NCBI GenBank assembly: GCA_044867425.1
Contig: JBIOUX010000164.1
Location: 1 to 64,000 of the forward strand
Length of the DNA: 64,000 nucleotides
Reading direction: 5' to 3'
DNA from: CAWBJP01 sp044867425
GTDB taxonomy: Bacteria; Actinomycetota; Acidimicrobiia; IMCC26256; BP-133
The position numbers were made by a program, and so were the translations under genes. Positions 16,371-25,066 of this stretch are shown piece by piece. Each line of letters opens with the position of its first letter. The stretch's first letter is position 1. The notes beneath the pieces were generated by a model. It did no database searches and had not been told where the DNA came from. It saw only the letters and a program-made list of their open reading frames with translations.

Positions 16371-17273
16371 ATGGGACCAACGTCGCGGAATGCGTCACCC
16401 CCGGATCGGACGGGCGAACCTGCCGGTGCACCGCCGGCCCGTATATTCGAACCCATCGAAACGACGACGTGTTTCCACCACCGCGACCGGGAGACCGGCC
16501 GGTCGTGCACCCGCTGCGGGCGCCCGGCCTGCGCCGACTGCCTCCACGACGCGCCGGTGGGCTCCCACTGCTGGGAGTGCATCCGGGCTGCCCGCCCTCC
16601 CGTGGCGGAGCGGGCCCGGCGCTGGAACGCCACCGCCGGCGCCCTGGTGACCAGGGTCATCATCACCATCAACATCGGCGTGTTCCTGCTCACCGCCCTG
16701 ACCGGCGGCGCCCTGGGGCGGGGTGGCAATCTGCAGCTGCGTCTGGCGCTCTTCGCCCCGGCGGTGAAGGCGGGCGAGTGGTACCGGCTCATCACCTCCG
16801 GCTTCGTCCACTACGGCATCCTCCACATCGCCTTCAACATGGTGATCCTGGCCCGGTTCGGCCAGATGCTGGAGCCGGCCCTGGGCCGGGCCCGCATGGC
16901 CGCCCTCTACCTGGCCGCGCTGCTCACCGGGTCCTTGGGCGTCATGCTGATGGAGCCCAACGGCGTGACCGCCGGCGCCTCCGGAGCCGTCTTCGGCCTG
17001 GTGGGCGCGGCCGCCGTCGGCCTGCGCCAGCGGGGCATCAACGTGTGGCAGTCCGGGATCGGGCCGCTCCTGGCCATCAACCTGGTCTTCACCTTCGCCA
17101 TCCCCGGGATCTCCATCGGCGGCCACCTGGGCGGCCTGATCGGCGGCGCCCTGGTGGGCGGGGTGATGCTCCGCTCACCGACCGAGCCCCGCCCCGTGCT
17201 GGAAGGCCTGCTGTTCGCCGGCGCCGTCTCCGCCATCGCCTTCGCCGGCGCCCTGTGGGCCGCCGGCCGCTGA
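16371..17273 (+). CDS. Rhomboid-family intramembrane serine protease with N-terminal zinc-binding domain
   Basis: About 300 residues. An N-terminal Cys/His-rich B-box-like module (CFHHRDRETGRSCTRCGRPA, then CADC and CWEC) precedes a six-helix rhomboid core with ITSGFVHYGILHIAFNM, the Ser nucleophile in GASGAVFGL and the catalytic His in GGHLGGLIGG. It cleaves membrane proteins within the bilayer; its target is unknown. The fusion of this zinc module to rhomboid is common in actinobacteria. The start is uncertain: ATG 16371 is in frame, but only 22 bases separate it from the divergent S8 start, and the conserved part begins near 16460. Confidence 0.85.
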   Translation: MGPTSRNASPPDRTGEPAGAPPARIFEPIETTTCFHHRDRETGRSCTRCGRPACADCLHDAPVGSHCWECIRAARPPVAERARRWNATAGALVTRVIITINIGVFLLTALTGGALGRGGNLQLRLALFAPAVKAGEWYRLITSGFVHYGILHIAFNMVILARFGQMLEPALGRARMAALYLAALLTGSLGVMLMEPNGVTAGASGAVFGLVGAAAVGLRQRGINVWQSGIGPLLAINLVFTFAIPGISIGGHLGGLIGGALVGGVMLRSPTEPRPVLEGLLFAGAVSAIAFAGALWAAGR

Positions 17274-17365
17274 CCCCGGACCGGAAGAGCCCTCGGACGC
17301 GGAAAAGACGCAATGAACAACGGCGTGTGAGTCGGGCGGGGGTCGTGTGTTGGCTGTTGCGCAGC

Positions 17366-17400
17366 CGGGGAATTCGTACGTCCCACGTACAAATTGCCCG
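17366..17400. repeat. Long near-perfect palindrome between convergent genes
   Basis: CGGGGAATTCGTACGT, then CCC, then ACGTACAAATTGCCCG: 14 of 16 arm positions pair around a 3-base loop. It is unusually AT-containing for this genome and lies in the 209-base gap between rhomboid and crotonase stops. It could be a bidirectional terminator, a protein-binding site or an RNA hairpin; no T-run follows. Confidence 0.7.
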
Positions 17401-17482
17401 TAACGACGGCGCAGCGTGCCGGGGCACCTGGGGCGGCCACTCCCCGCCTCCCTCCGATGCGTCTTTGTTTCTGCCGTTCCGC

Positions 17483-18250
17483 TTACTGCCGGTGGAGGAA
17501 GCGGGCCAACGCTTCGCGGTGGGCGGCGGTGCGGCCCAGGGCGGTGATGGCGGCCCGCTCCTCCTCCAGATGGGCCTCGAAGGTCGACGTCTCGGAGACG
17601 TCGAGCAGCCGTTTGGCGGCTGCGGCCACCTCCCCGGGCCAGTCGCCCAGCTTGGCGGCCAGGGCGACGGCCGTGTCGAGCACCCGGTCGTCGTCCACCA
17701 CCTCGTCCACCAGGCCGCAGGCCAGGGCCTCCTCGGCCCCCACATCGTCGTTCCGCAGGACCATCCGCACCGCCTGCTGGCGGCCCACCACCCGGGGGAG
17801 GAGCCAGGTCAGGCCGCCATCCGGCGTGAGGCCGGCCGTCAGGTAGGCCACCCGGAAGAAGGCGCTGCGGGCCGCCACCCGCAGATCGGCGCCCAGGGCC
17901 AGGCTGAGGCCACCGCCGGCCGCCACCCCGTTGACGGCCGCCACCACCGGCTTGGGCATCCGCCGCAGCTCGATCATGGCGGCGTGGAACGGCTTGGTGA
18001 GCTGGCGCATGGGCTCGCCACTGTCGGGCCCGGCGTAGCCCGCCATCCAGCGCAGGTCACCGCCGGCGCAGAAGGCCCGCCCCCGGCCGGTGAGGACGAC
18101 GGCCCGCACCTCGGGGTCGCGCCCCACCCCTTCGATGGCGGCCAGGAGGTCGGTGATGTGGCGGTCATCGAGGACGCACAGCGCCTCGGGGCGGCCCAGC
18201 CGGACCAGGGCCACCGACTTCTCGTGCCGCTCGACTTCAACCAGGCTCAT
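17483..18250 (-). CDS. Crotonase-superfamily protein, PaaG-like isomerase
   Basis: 255 residues with the crotonase CoA-binding and oxyanion elements (GRGRAFCAGGDLRWM and NGVAAGGGLSLALGADLRVA). The two Glu residues that do hydration in classical enoyl-CoA hydratases are not at their usual positions (GGGLSLAL, VAYLTAGLTP). Instead there is an Asp in LTPDGGLTWLLPR, as in PaaG and dienoyl-CoA isomerases. So an isomerase of the phenylacetyl-CoA-epoxide or dienoyl-CoA type is more likely than a hydratase. It stands alone on the reverse strand, divergent from the AttH-like gene at 18341. Confidence 0.85.
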   Translation of the reverse strand: MSLVEVERHEKSVALVRLGRPEALCVLDDRHITDLLAAIEGVGRDPEVRAVVLTGRGRAFCAGGDLRWMAGYAGPDSGEPMRQLTKPFHAAMIELRRMPKPVVAAVNGVAAGGGLSLALGADLRVAARSAFFRVAYLTAGLTPDGGLTWLLPRVVGRQQAVRMVLRNDDVGAEEALACGLVDEVVDDDRVLDTAVALAAKLGDWPGEVAAAAKRLLDVSETSTFEAHLEEERAAITALGRTAAHREALARFLHRQ

Positions 18251-18275
18251 GAGACCACGGTACTGGAGACCCGGC

Positions 18276-18318
18276 TTGACACGAGGGCCGTTGGATCGCA
18301 GACTGAACGTTCGTTCAA
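18276..18318 (+). promoter_or_regulatory. Promoter with operator-like motif B
   Basis: TTGACA (18276-18281), a 17-base spacer and CAGACT (18299-18304) form a sigma70-type promoter. It is followed at once by GAACGTTCGTTC, which contains the palindrome GAACGTTC. The ACT|GA junction and operator position match motifs D, E and F. A repressor here would cover the transcription start of the gene at 18341. Confidence 0.65.
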
Positions 18319-18340
18319 CGAACACCGGGAGGCCTTCACC

Positions 18341-19303
18341 ATGACCAGCACCTACCAGGAGAAGGACGAGCTGTGCCACGAGGCGGAAGCCGGTGACGCC
18401 TGGTGGCAGGAGAGCGTCGTCCTCACCTTCTGGGACGAGCAGGCCGGGCTCGGCGCCTTGTTCCGTCTCGGCCACGAGGTGGGCCAGGGCACGTCGACGG
18501 TGTGGCTGGGGGCGGTGACGGAGGCCGGCGACCGGTACCGGTGCTACCGGGAGGCGCTGCCGCTCGAGGACTCCGATCGCACGGGAGACGGTGTCCGGAC
18601 GGAGGCCGGCGGGGTGGCCGCTCAGCTCGAGGATGGCCGGCTCCGCTGGCGGGTCAGCCAGCCGGAGTTCGAATGCGACCTGGCCGTCACCGATTTCTAT
18701 CCCATGACCAACCTGTGGCAGCTCGGGGCCGAGACCAGCCTGGCCAAGGAGTTCGCCCCCGAGCACTGGGAGGCGTCGGGCCGGGTCGCCGGCACGGTCC
18801 GCCTCGGCGACCGCCGCTACGACATCGACGGGCTCCATCACCGGGACCACTCCTGGGGCACCCGGCGCTGGAACACCATCCGCAGCCACCGGTGGGTGGC
18901 CGGGACGGCCGGCCCCGACCTGTCGTTCATGGCCCTGTCCTGGCTGGCCAACGACGGCAGCCTGGTCACCGAGGGCTACGTCAACCGGGACGGGAGGACC
19001 GAGAAGGCCCGGGCCCTCGACGTCCTGGCCTACGTGGAGATCGATGGCCTGTCGTGCCGGGGCGGGCGGGTCCGGATGGAGCTGGAAGACGGCTCCGAGG
19101 TGGCCTTCGAGGCCGAGGGGGTGGACGGGCTCCTCACGCTGCACCGCAACGTCGCCTGCGTCGACACCATCAGCCGCGTGCGACTGGCCGACGGCCGGAC
19201 CGGCTTCTGCGACTTCGAGACCACCCACAACAGCCGCGACGGGTCGGCGCCCGTCACCGTCATGGTGGGCGCCGTCATGGACGACGGGCTCACGACCCGC
19301 TAG
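18341..19303 (+). CDS. AttH/CrtC-like (DUF7064/7065-type) protein
   Basis: 320 residues of a soluble two-beta-domain protein without a signal peptide. Typical features are DAWWQESVVLTFWDEQAG near the start and a central GLHHRDHSWGTRRW signature. It is a paralogue of the gene at 24081-24989 (DRWQESWFLGWYDPAARAG; AYQDHSWGPRHY). In actinobacteria such proteins often sit beside acyl-CoA ligases and dehydrogenases of lipid or steroid breakdown; their reaction is not established. A 10-base gap separates it from the acyl-CoA ligase downstream, so the two are probably one operon from the promoter at 18276. Confidence 0.7.
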   Translation: MTSTYQEKDELCHEAEAGDAWWQESVVLTFWDEQAGLGALFRLGHEVGQGTSTVWLGAVTEAGDRYRCYREALPLEDSDRTGDGVRTEAGGVAAQLEDGRLRWRVSQPEFECDLAVTDFYPMTNLWQLGAETSLAKEFAPEHWEASGRVAGTVRLGDRRYDIDGLHHRDHSWGTRRWNTIRSHRWVAGTAGPDLSFMALSWLANDGSLVTEGYVNRDGRTEKARALDVLAYVEIDGLSCRGGRVRMELEDGSEVAFEAEGVDGLLTLHRNVACVDTISRVRLADGRTGFCDFETTHNSRDGSAPVTVMVGAVMDDGLTTR

Positions 19304-19313
19304 TCGTAAGGGC

Positions 19314-20906
19314 ATGCACGAGGGGCGGGCTCCGACCGACACGGTGTGGGATCTTGTCGCCCGCCGGGCCCGCCTTTCCGGTGACGAGCCGCTGGTCACC
19401 TTCGTGGAGGACGGCCGGCCCGACGACAGCTACTCCTGGGTGGAGATCGCCGGGCAGGCCCAGGCGCTCGCCGCCCGGCTGGCGGATCTCGGCGTGACCC
19501 CCCGCCGGCCGGTGGCGCTCTTCGGGCTCAACAGCGCCGATTACATCGTCGCCCTGGCCGGCCTGGCCCGCCTCGGCGCCGTGGCCGTACCGCTCAACGC
19601 CATGCTCATCCCCCGGGAGATCGCCTGGCAGCTGGCCGACGCCGGGGCGGTGGCCCTGGTGGCCGAGGTGGAGGGCACCAAGCGCATGGATGAGGCGGCC
19701 GCGGCCACGGGTTTCACCGGTCCCCGGCTCAGCCTGCGGGGCGAGGCCGACGGGTGGGAGCCGCGACCCGTCAAGGGTACCCCGGACGGCCCCCCACCCG
19801 AGCCGGCCGACGTGTTCGAGATCCTCTACACGTCGGGCACCACCGGCCACCCCAAGGGGGTGATGCTCACCCACCGGTCCATGGCCGTGGAGGCCGACAA
19901 CGTCGCCTCCTACTGGGCGGCCCGGCCTGACGACGTCTTCCTCGCCGTGCTCCCCCTCTTCCACGTGAACGCCCAACTGGTAACGCTGCTCCCCGCCCTG
20001 GCCACCGGCGCCCGCCTGGTCGTGACCCGGGGCTTCTCCGCCCGGTGCTGGATCGACGTGGTCCGGGCCCACGGGGTGACCGTCAGCTCGCTGGTCGGCA
20101 CCCAGGTACGGGTGCTCATGGCCACTCCCGAGCGCCCCACCGACGCCGACAACCGGTTGCGCTGCATCCCCTACGGGCTGAACGTCCCCCTCGACATGTG
20201 GGCCGCCTTCGAGCAGCGCTTCGGGGCTCCGCTGTGCAACATCTACGGCCTGACCGAGGCGGTGGCCATCGCCAGCGCCGTCCCCCTGTACGGCGACCGG
20301 CGGATCCCGAGCGTGGGCCGGCCCGGCCGGGGCAAGGCCATCGGCGTCTTCGCCGACGACGGCACACCCTGCCCCCCCGGGGTGGAGGGCGAGATCCGGG
20401 TCCGGGGCGAGCCCGGCGTGTCGCTGATGCTGGGCTACCACAACCGGCCCCAGGAGACGGCCGAGGCTCTCCGGGGCGTGTGGCTGCACACCGGCGACAT
20501 CGGACGGCTGGACGAGGACGGCTATCTGACGTTCGTGGACCGGCGCAAGGAGGTGATCAAGCGCTCGGGGGAGAACGTGTCCGCCTCCGAGGTGGAGATG
20601 GTGGTGGGCGAGTTCCCGGGCGTGGCCGAGGCGGCCGTGGTGGGCCGGCCCGACCCGGTGCGCGACGAGGCCGTCGTCGCCTTCGTGGTGCCGGCGCCGG
20701 GGGCCGCCGTGGACGTCGCCGCCCTCGACGCCCACTGCCGGGCCGCACTGGCCCGATTCAAGGTGCCCGAGGAGTACCGGGTCATGGAGGCGCTGCCCCG
20801 GACCTCGATCGGCAAGGTGGAGAAGAAGACGCTGAGGGCGCTGCTGGAAACGGAGCCGGGACCTGCCCAGGGTTCCGGCGTGTCCCGGGAAACCGATGGA
20901 GGCTGA
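19314..20906 (+). CDS. Acyl-CoA synthetase (AMP-forming)
   Basis: 530-residue ANL-superfamily ligase that activates a carboxylic acid through an acyl-AMP. The ATP loop is YTSGTTGHPKGV; later motifs are IYGLTEA, WLHTGDIGRLDEDGY, DRRKEVIKRSGENVSASEVE and the catalytic Lys in RTSIGKVEKKTLR. It resembles medium/long-chain or crotonobetaine/carnitine-type ligases; the acid is unknown. It is followed 3 bases later by the PEP-utilising protein. Confidence 0.92.
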   Translation: MHEGRAPTDTVWDLVARRARLSGDEPLVTFVEDGRPDDSYSWVEIAGQAQALAARLADLGVTPRRPVALFGLNSADYIVALAGLARLGAVAVPLNAMLIPREIAWQLADAGAVALVAEVEGTKRMDEAAAATGFTGPRLSLRGEADGWEPRPVKGTPDGPPPEPADVFEILYTSGTTGHPKGVMLTHRSMAVEADNVASYWAARPDDVFLAVLPLFHVNAQLVTLLPALATGARLVVTRGFSARCWIDVVRAHGVTVSSLVGTQVRVLMATPERPTDADNRLRCIPYGLNVPLDMWAAFEQRFGAPLCNIYGLTEAVAIASAVPLYGDRRIPSVGRPGRGKAIGVFADDGTPCPPGVEGEIRVRGEPGVSLMLGYHNRPQETAEALRGVWLHTGDIGRLDEDGYLTFVDRRKEVIKRSGENVSASEVEMVVGEFPGVAEAAVVGRPDPVRDEAVVAFVVPAPGAAVDVAALDAHCRAALARFKVPEEYRVMEALPRTSIGKVEKKTLRALLETEPGPAQGSGVSRETDGG

Positions 20907-20909
20907 ATC

Positions 20910-22631
20910 GTGACCGAATCGCTGGTGCACTGGGACTACTGGCTCAACACCTGGCCGAAGGCGCCGGTGGCCTGCACCCGGGCCAACGCCGCCGATGGCT
21001 ATCCCCGGGCGCTGACCCCGATCAGCCAGGACCTGATCCTCACCTACGAGGAGGCGGCCGTCCGGCGCTTCTACTTCAAGGGCCTGGGGGTGCTCACGCA
21101 GGAGCAGGTGCCCGAGCCGTTCATGAACGCCCTCTATGGACTCGTATACCTCAACGCCGACCACATGGGCACCCTGGGAGAGGTCACCCCGGGCAGCTCC
21201 CGCCAGGCCATGTACCAGCAGTTCTTCGGGCTCGACGCCGACCCCGCCTATCTCGCCCCCCGGCTCGGGCCGCAGGCGCAGCTGGCCCAGGGCGTCACCG
21301 GTCTGAAGGTCCTGCCCCGCATGCTGCGCCTGGCCGGCGGCACCGCCGCCAACATCGGGCGCCAGTCGGCCCGGGTCGCGGCCGCCCGCCCACCGGAAGG
21401 TGACCTCTCCGCCCTCACCGAGGCGGAGCTGGGCGCCTGGCTGCGCCGCCTGGACGACCTCCAGGTCGACTGCTGGTACACCCTCATGACCGGTGCCGGC
21501 CTGGCCAGCGCCTCCTTCGAGGTGGTCCGCAAGCTGCTGGCCGCCTGGGCCGGCGATGCCAACGGTGATCTCACCAACCGCCTCCACGTCGGCCTGGGGG
21601 GCAACGAGAGCGCCGAGTCGGGCCGGGCCGTGCGCCGGCTGGCGGACGTGGTCCGCCGGGAGGGCGCCGGCGCCGCCCTGGAGGAGGACGACCCCGAAGC
21701 CGCCCTCCGCGCCGCCAGCCCGGCGGCCGCCGCCGAGCTGGACAGCGTGCTCTTCCGATTCGGCCACCGGGGCCCGGCCGAGCTCGAGCTGGCCAACCCC
21801 AGCTTCCGGGCCGATCCCCGCCAGCTGCTCGACATCGTCCGGGCCGAGCTTGGCCGCCCGGCGAAGGGCGAGGAATCGCCGACCGTCCGCCGGGAGGCGG
21901 AAGCCGAGCTGGCCCAGCGGCTCGGGCCGGTCAAGCGCCGGGTGGCGTTGCCCCTGCTGCGCCGCTCGCAGAACCAGATGGCCCTGCGCGAGAACGGCAA
22001 GATCCCCGCCACCCGGCTCTTCGACGAGATCCGGCGCCTCCTTTCCGTGGCGGCGCCGCTCCTTACCGCCCGGGGCGTGCTCCCAGCGCCGGAGCGGGTG
22101 TTCTACCTGCGCCACACCGAGCTCCACGCCGCCCTGGCCGGCGGGGAGGGGCCAGGGACGGACGAGATCGAGCGCCGCCACCGGGCCCACCAGGACTGCC
22201 TGGCCCTGGACCTGCCCGAGCTCGTGGAGGTGGGCCCCGGCTGGATGCACCCCCTCGACGACGCCTTCATCCGGGAGCGGGGCCTGCTGCCGCCCGAGAA
22301 GGTGGAGGCCGGCACCACCCGGCTGCACGGCATCGCCGCCGCCCCCGGCACCCTGACCGGCACCGCCCGGGTGCTCGACGATCCCTATGGCGACTTCGAC
22401 GCCGGCGACATCCTCTTCGCCCGGACCGTCGATCCCGGCTGGGCTCCGATCCTGGCCTGCGCCGGCGCCGTCGTGCTCGACATCGGCGGCGTGCTCTCCC
22501 ACGGGGCGGTGGTGGCCCGCGAGCTGGGCATCCCCTGTGTGGTCAACGTCAAGGTGGGCACGGAGATGGCCGTGAGCGGGTCGACCGTCACCGTCGACGG
22601 CTCCGCCGGCGAGGTTCAGCTCGATGGCTGA
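20910..22631 (+). CDS. PEP-utilising enzyme with C-terminal swivelling His domain
   Basis: 573 residues, GTG start. A long helical N-terminal part (about 1-440) resembles the central segment of rifampicin-phosphotransferase/PEP-synthase-like proteins. The C-terminal mobile domain has GIAAAPGTLTGTARV and the phosphohistidine motif GGVLSHGAVVARELGIPCV. The ATP-grasp domain that would charge the His is absent, so a partner must supply it or the chemistry differs. A second homologue (29.3 kb, split by a transposon) lies in the same region. Its operon with an acyl-CoA ligase suggests a catabolic role, but the reaction is unknown. Confidence 0.8.
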   Translation: MTESLVHWDYWLNTWPKAPVACTRANAADGYPRALTPISQDLILTYEEAAVRRFYFKGLGVLTQEQVPEPFMNALYGLVYLNADHMGTLGEVTPGSSRQAMYQQFFGLDADPAYLAPRLGPQAQLAQGVTGLKVLPRMLRLAGGTAANIGRQSARVAAARPPEGDLSALTEAELGAWLRRLDDLQVDCWYTLMTGAGLASASFEVVRKLLAAWAGDANGDLTNRLHVGLGGNESAESGRAVRRLADVVRREGAGAALEEDDPEAALRAASPAAAAELDSVLFRFGHRGPAELELANPSFRADPRQLLDIVRAELGRPAKGEESPTVRREAEAELAQRLGPVKRRVALPLLRRSQNQMALRENGKIPATRLFDEIRRLLSVAAPLLTARGVLPAPERVFYLRHTELHAALAGGEGPGTDEIERRHRAHQDCLALDLPELVEVGPGWMHPLDDAFIRERGLLPPEKVEAGTTRLHGIAAAPGTLTGTARVLDDPYGDFDAGDILFARTVDPGWAPILACAGAVVLDIGGVLSHGAVVARELGIPCVVNVKVGTEMAVSGSTVTVDGSAGEVQLDG

Positions 22632-22662
22632 CCGTCGGTAATCTGGCCCGTCAGTGTCGCTT

Positions 22663-22950
22663 ATGGCGTTTTTCATCTGGCTGCGGGAGGAGTGGGACCG
22701 GGCCCTCGGCTTCGGTCTGACGGCCCTGGGCGGGGTCCTGATCCTGGCCGGCTGGTCGGGCGCCAGCGGCTCGCCCTTCGTGGTCGACCAGCTCTCCTAT
22801 CTGATGTCGGGAGGCATCGGCGGCCTGTTCCTCCTGGGGACGGGGACCACCTTCATCCTCCTGGCCGACCTGCACGACGAGTGGCGCAAGCTCGACCGGG
22901 TGGAGACGCACTTGCGGCGGGCGCCGGGCTCGGCCCGCCGGGATGAGTAA
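22663..22950 (+). CDS. Small membrane protein, EWDR/HDEWRKLDRVE family (paralogue 1)
   Basis: 95 residues with two membrane helices. The order is WLREEWDRALGFGL, a helix, SGSPFVVDQLSYLMSGGIGGL running into a second helix, then LADLHDEWRKLDRVE. The same order and spacing occurs at 27103 and 42947. A GTG at 22654 is an alternative start. Its end overlaps the next gene by 8 bases. No known domain is recognised. Confidence 0.75.
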   Translation: MAFFIWLREEWDRALGFGLTALGGVLILAGWSGASGSPFVVDQLSYLMSGGIGGLFLLGTGTTFILLADLHDEWRKLDRVETHLRRAPGSARRDE

Positions 22951-24076
22951 CCGCCGCCGGACCGGGACCGGCCGTCCGGCATCCCCTGCTCATCGGGGGC
23001 GCAGCAACGGGAGCAGGGCCAAGCTGGTGGCCGCCGTCGGCCTGCCGCTGCTGGTGGCCGTCGGCCTCATCGGCTTGATCCCGAGCTCCGACTCGAATGA
23101 CGACAACCCGGTGGTGGAATCGACCACGACCACCACGAAGCCGGTGTCGGCCGAAGCCAAGGCGTTCCAGACCCGGGTGGACGACGCCCTGCGAGCGTTC
23201 GCCGAGCGCCTGCCCCCCGTCATCAAGGCGGCGGGAGCGTGGATTGAAGGCACGGCGCCGCCGGAGAACCTGACCGGCGAGCTCTCTCTCTTCCTGCCCG
23301 AGGCGGTGAAGGCCCGCCAGGCCGTCGGCGCCATCCCGGTGTTGAAGGAGTCGCCCGGCGTGCGGGATCTCTACCGGGACGCCGTGGGTCTCTACATCGA
23401 CTTCGGCCGGGTCTACCTGACCGCCGTCGACCCGGCCGCCGAACCGCTGAAAACTCAGCTCGACCTCGCCGCCCGGCGGCTCCGCGTGCTGGCCGACCGG
23501 ATCTACGACCAGGGCCGGACGCTGATCGACCCGGCCAGCCAGTCCCTGGGCGACGAGAGCGTGGAGATCCGCCGGGCCCCGGAGGTGCCGGACTGGGAGG
23601 CGGAGGGCCTGGCCGCCGGGCCGCCCCTGGCCGAGGCGCCTCCGCCGCCGCCGGAGGCGCCGCCCGAGCGGGAAGGCGCCCGGGAGGAGGAGCCGGAGAA
23701 GGAGTGGCTGAACCGGCTGCGCAAGGCGAGGTTCCCCTCCGGAGCCGACCTGGCCGCCGCCATCACGGCCGGCGACGCCCCGCGTCTGGGCGGGCTGGCC
23801 GAGACCTACCTGGCGTCGGTGGCCGCCCTGCGCGTCGCCCCCGACCCCGAAGGCGGCCGGGTACGGGGGGCGGTGGTGGCGCTCAGCTTCCTGGTCGACG
23901 CCGAATCGGCCCGGGTGGCACAGATGGCCGCCCTGCTGCCCGACGGGCCGGCCCGAGACCGCCTGGCGACCGTCGCCCGGCGGCTGGCCCTCATCGGAGA
24001 GAACCTGCTCGAGCCCGACCTGCGGGGCCGCCCGTCAGGCTTGGACGCCGGGCTCCTCGAGGACACCGCCCCCTGA
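22943..24076 (+). CDS. Membrane-anchored protein of unknown function
   Basis: 377 residues: a basic start, one membrane helix (LVAAVGLPLLVAVGLIGLI, about 29-47), a Thr-rich stretch (STTTTTK), an Ala/Leu-rich helical domain (about 65-190), a Pro/Glu-rich linker (PPPPPEAPPEREGAREEEPEK) and a second helical domain. The topology implies most of it lies outside the membrane. It is translationally coupled to the small membrane protein upstream (overlapping ATGAGTAA). Confidence 0.7.
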   Translation: MSNRRRTGTGRPASPAHRGRSNGSRAKLVAAVGLPLLVAVGLIGLIPSSDSNDDNPVVESTTTTTKPVSAEAKAFQTRVDDALRAFAERLPPVIKAAGAWIEGTAPPENLTGELSLFLPEAVKARQAVGAIPVLKESPGVRDLYRDAVGLYIDFGRVYLTAVDPAAEPLKTQLDLAARRLRVLADRIYDQGRTLIDPASQSLGDESVEIRRAPEVPDWEAEGLAAGPPLAEAPPPPPEAPPEREGAREEEPEKEWLNRLRKARFPSGADLAAAITAGDAPRLGGLAETYLASVAALRVAPDPEGGRVRGAVVALSFLVDAESARVAQMAALLPDGPARDRLATVARRLALIGENLLEPDLRGRPSGLDAGLLEDTAP

Positions 24077-24080
24077 GGGA

Positions 24081-24989
24081 TCAGAGTCCCAGCGCGGCGC
24101 GATGCCAGGGCGCCGGCCCGGCCAGCTCGTGGACTTCGAAGATGCCCGTGCCGAGACGCCCACCGCACTCGAAGACGCTGAACCCGTCGGTGAAGAAGAA
24201 GTCCCCGTGGCTGGTGACGCTGGCCACGTCCACGGTCCCCGTGATGCGGTACCCGCCACCGTCCTTTGTCCAGATGCGGGCGTCGCAGCCGGTGGGGGAG
24301 TGGCCGTCGTCGGCCACCCGGGCGCCGGTGTCGACCCGGGTGACGGGGTGGAAGCGACCGCCGTCGTAGACGTAGCCGAAGTCCTGGCGGCCCGCGGCGG
24401 TGGTGAAGCTGAAGACCGAGCAGAACAGGTCCTCGGAGAACGTGGCCCACAACCAGCGGTGGGTGAGGATGGCGCCGTAGTGGCGGGGCCCCCAGGAATG
24501 GTCCTGGTAGGCGAAGCCGGCCACCGTCGCCTCCCGGTCACCCGCCGACACGGTGCCCGCCACCCGCCCCATCGACTCGTAATGGCCCTTGCCCACGTCG
24601 GCGCCGGGGACGTCGAGGGTGAAGGAGAACGGGTCGGAGAACGCCTCGTAGACGACCTCCGCCCGCACGCCCGGGTACTCGGCGGTGAGGGCGAGCGACC
24701 GCAGCGGCGTTTTGGTGACGACGCGCATGCCGCCGATGGCGATGTCGGGGAAGTCCTCGTCCGGCAGGGGCAGGTCGTGGGACTGGAACTTGCCCACCAC
24801 CCGGCCGTCGAGCACCAACCAGCTCCACACGTCGGCCCGTCCGGCGAGGCGCTGCAGGCCCAGATGGTGGAAGCCGCCGGCGCGGGCGGCGGGGTCGTAC
24901 CAACCCAGGAACCAGCTCTCCTGCCAGCGATCGTCCGCCTCGGGCCCGGGCCGGTGGGCGTCGTTGTCCTCAGGCCTGATCGTCTCCAT
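24081..24989 (-). CDS. AttH/CrtC-like (DUF7064/7065-type) protein, paralogue
   Basis: 302 residues, related along its length to the protein at 18341-19303, sharing the WQESW start and the DHSWGPR core signature. No signal peptide. It converges tightly on the gene ending at 24076 (4-base gap). A TAGCAT box lies 6 bases from the ATG on this strand, suggesting leaderless transcription, with operator-like motif C just upstream. The reaction is unknown. Confidence 0.7.
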   Translation of the reverse strand: METIRPEDNDAHRPGPEADDRWQESWFLGWYDPAARAGGFHHLGLQRLAGRADVWSWLVLDGRVVGKFQSHDLPLPDEDFPDIAIGGMRVVTKTPLRSLALTAEYPGVRAEVVYEAFSDPFSFTLDVPGADVGKGHYESMGRVAGTVSAGDREATVAGFAYQDHSWGPRHYGAILTHRWLWATFSEDLFCSVFSFTTAAGRQDFGYVYDGGRFHPVTRVDTGARVADDGHSPTGCDARIWTKDGGGYRITGTVDVASVTSHGDFFFTDGFSVFECGGRLGTGIFEVHELAGPAPWHRAALGL

Positions 24990-25012
24990 GCGGCTATGCT
25001 ACCACCTCTTGC

Positions 25013-25030
25013 GAATGACGGTTCAGTCAG
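25013..25030. promoter_or_regulatory. Operator-like motif C between divergent genes
   Basis: GAATGACGGTTCAGTCAG, identical to motif D except at one base, in the 77-base gap between divergent starts at 24989 and 25067. One bound repressor could control both. Confidence 0.65.
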
Positions 25031-25066
25031 CTAGGCTCCCGTGCACGGAGGATCGACGGGGGACTC

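Noticed and set aside
14981..19303. A 1440-codon open frame on the forward strand
   Set aside because: It reads antisense through the S8 protease, out of frame through rhomboid and antisense through the crotonase; only 18341-19303 is real.
19290..22676. A 1128-codon reverse-strand frame
   Set aside because: High-GC antisense shadow of the ligase and PEP-utilising genes; composition is Gly/His/Asp-rich with no domain.
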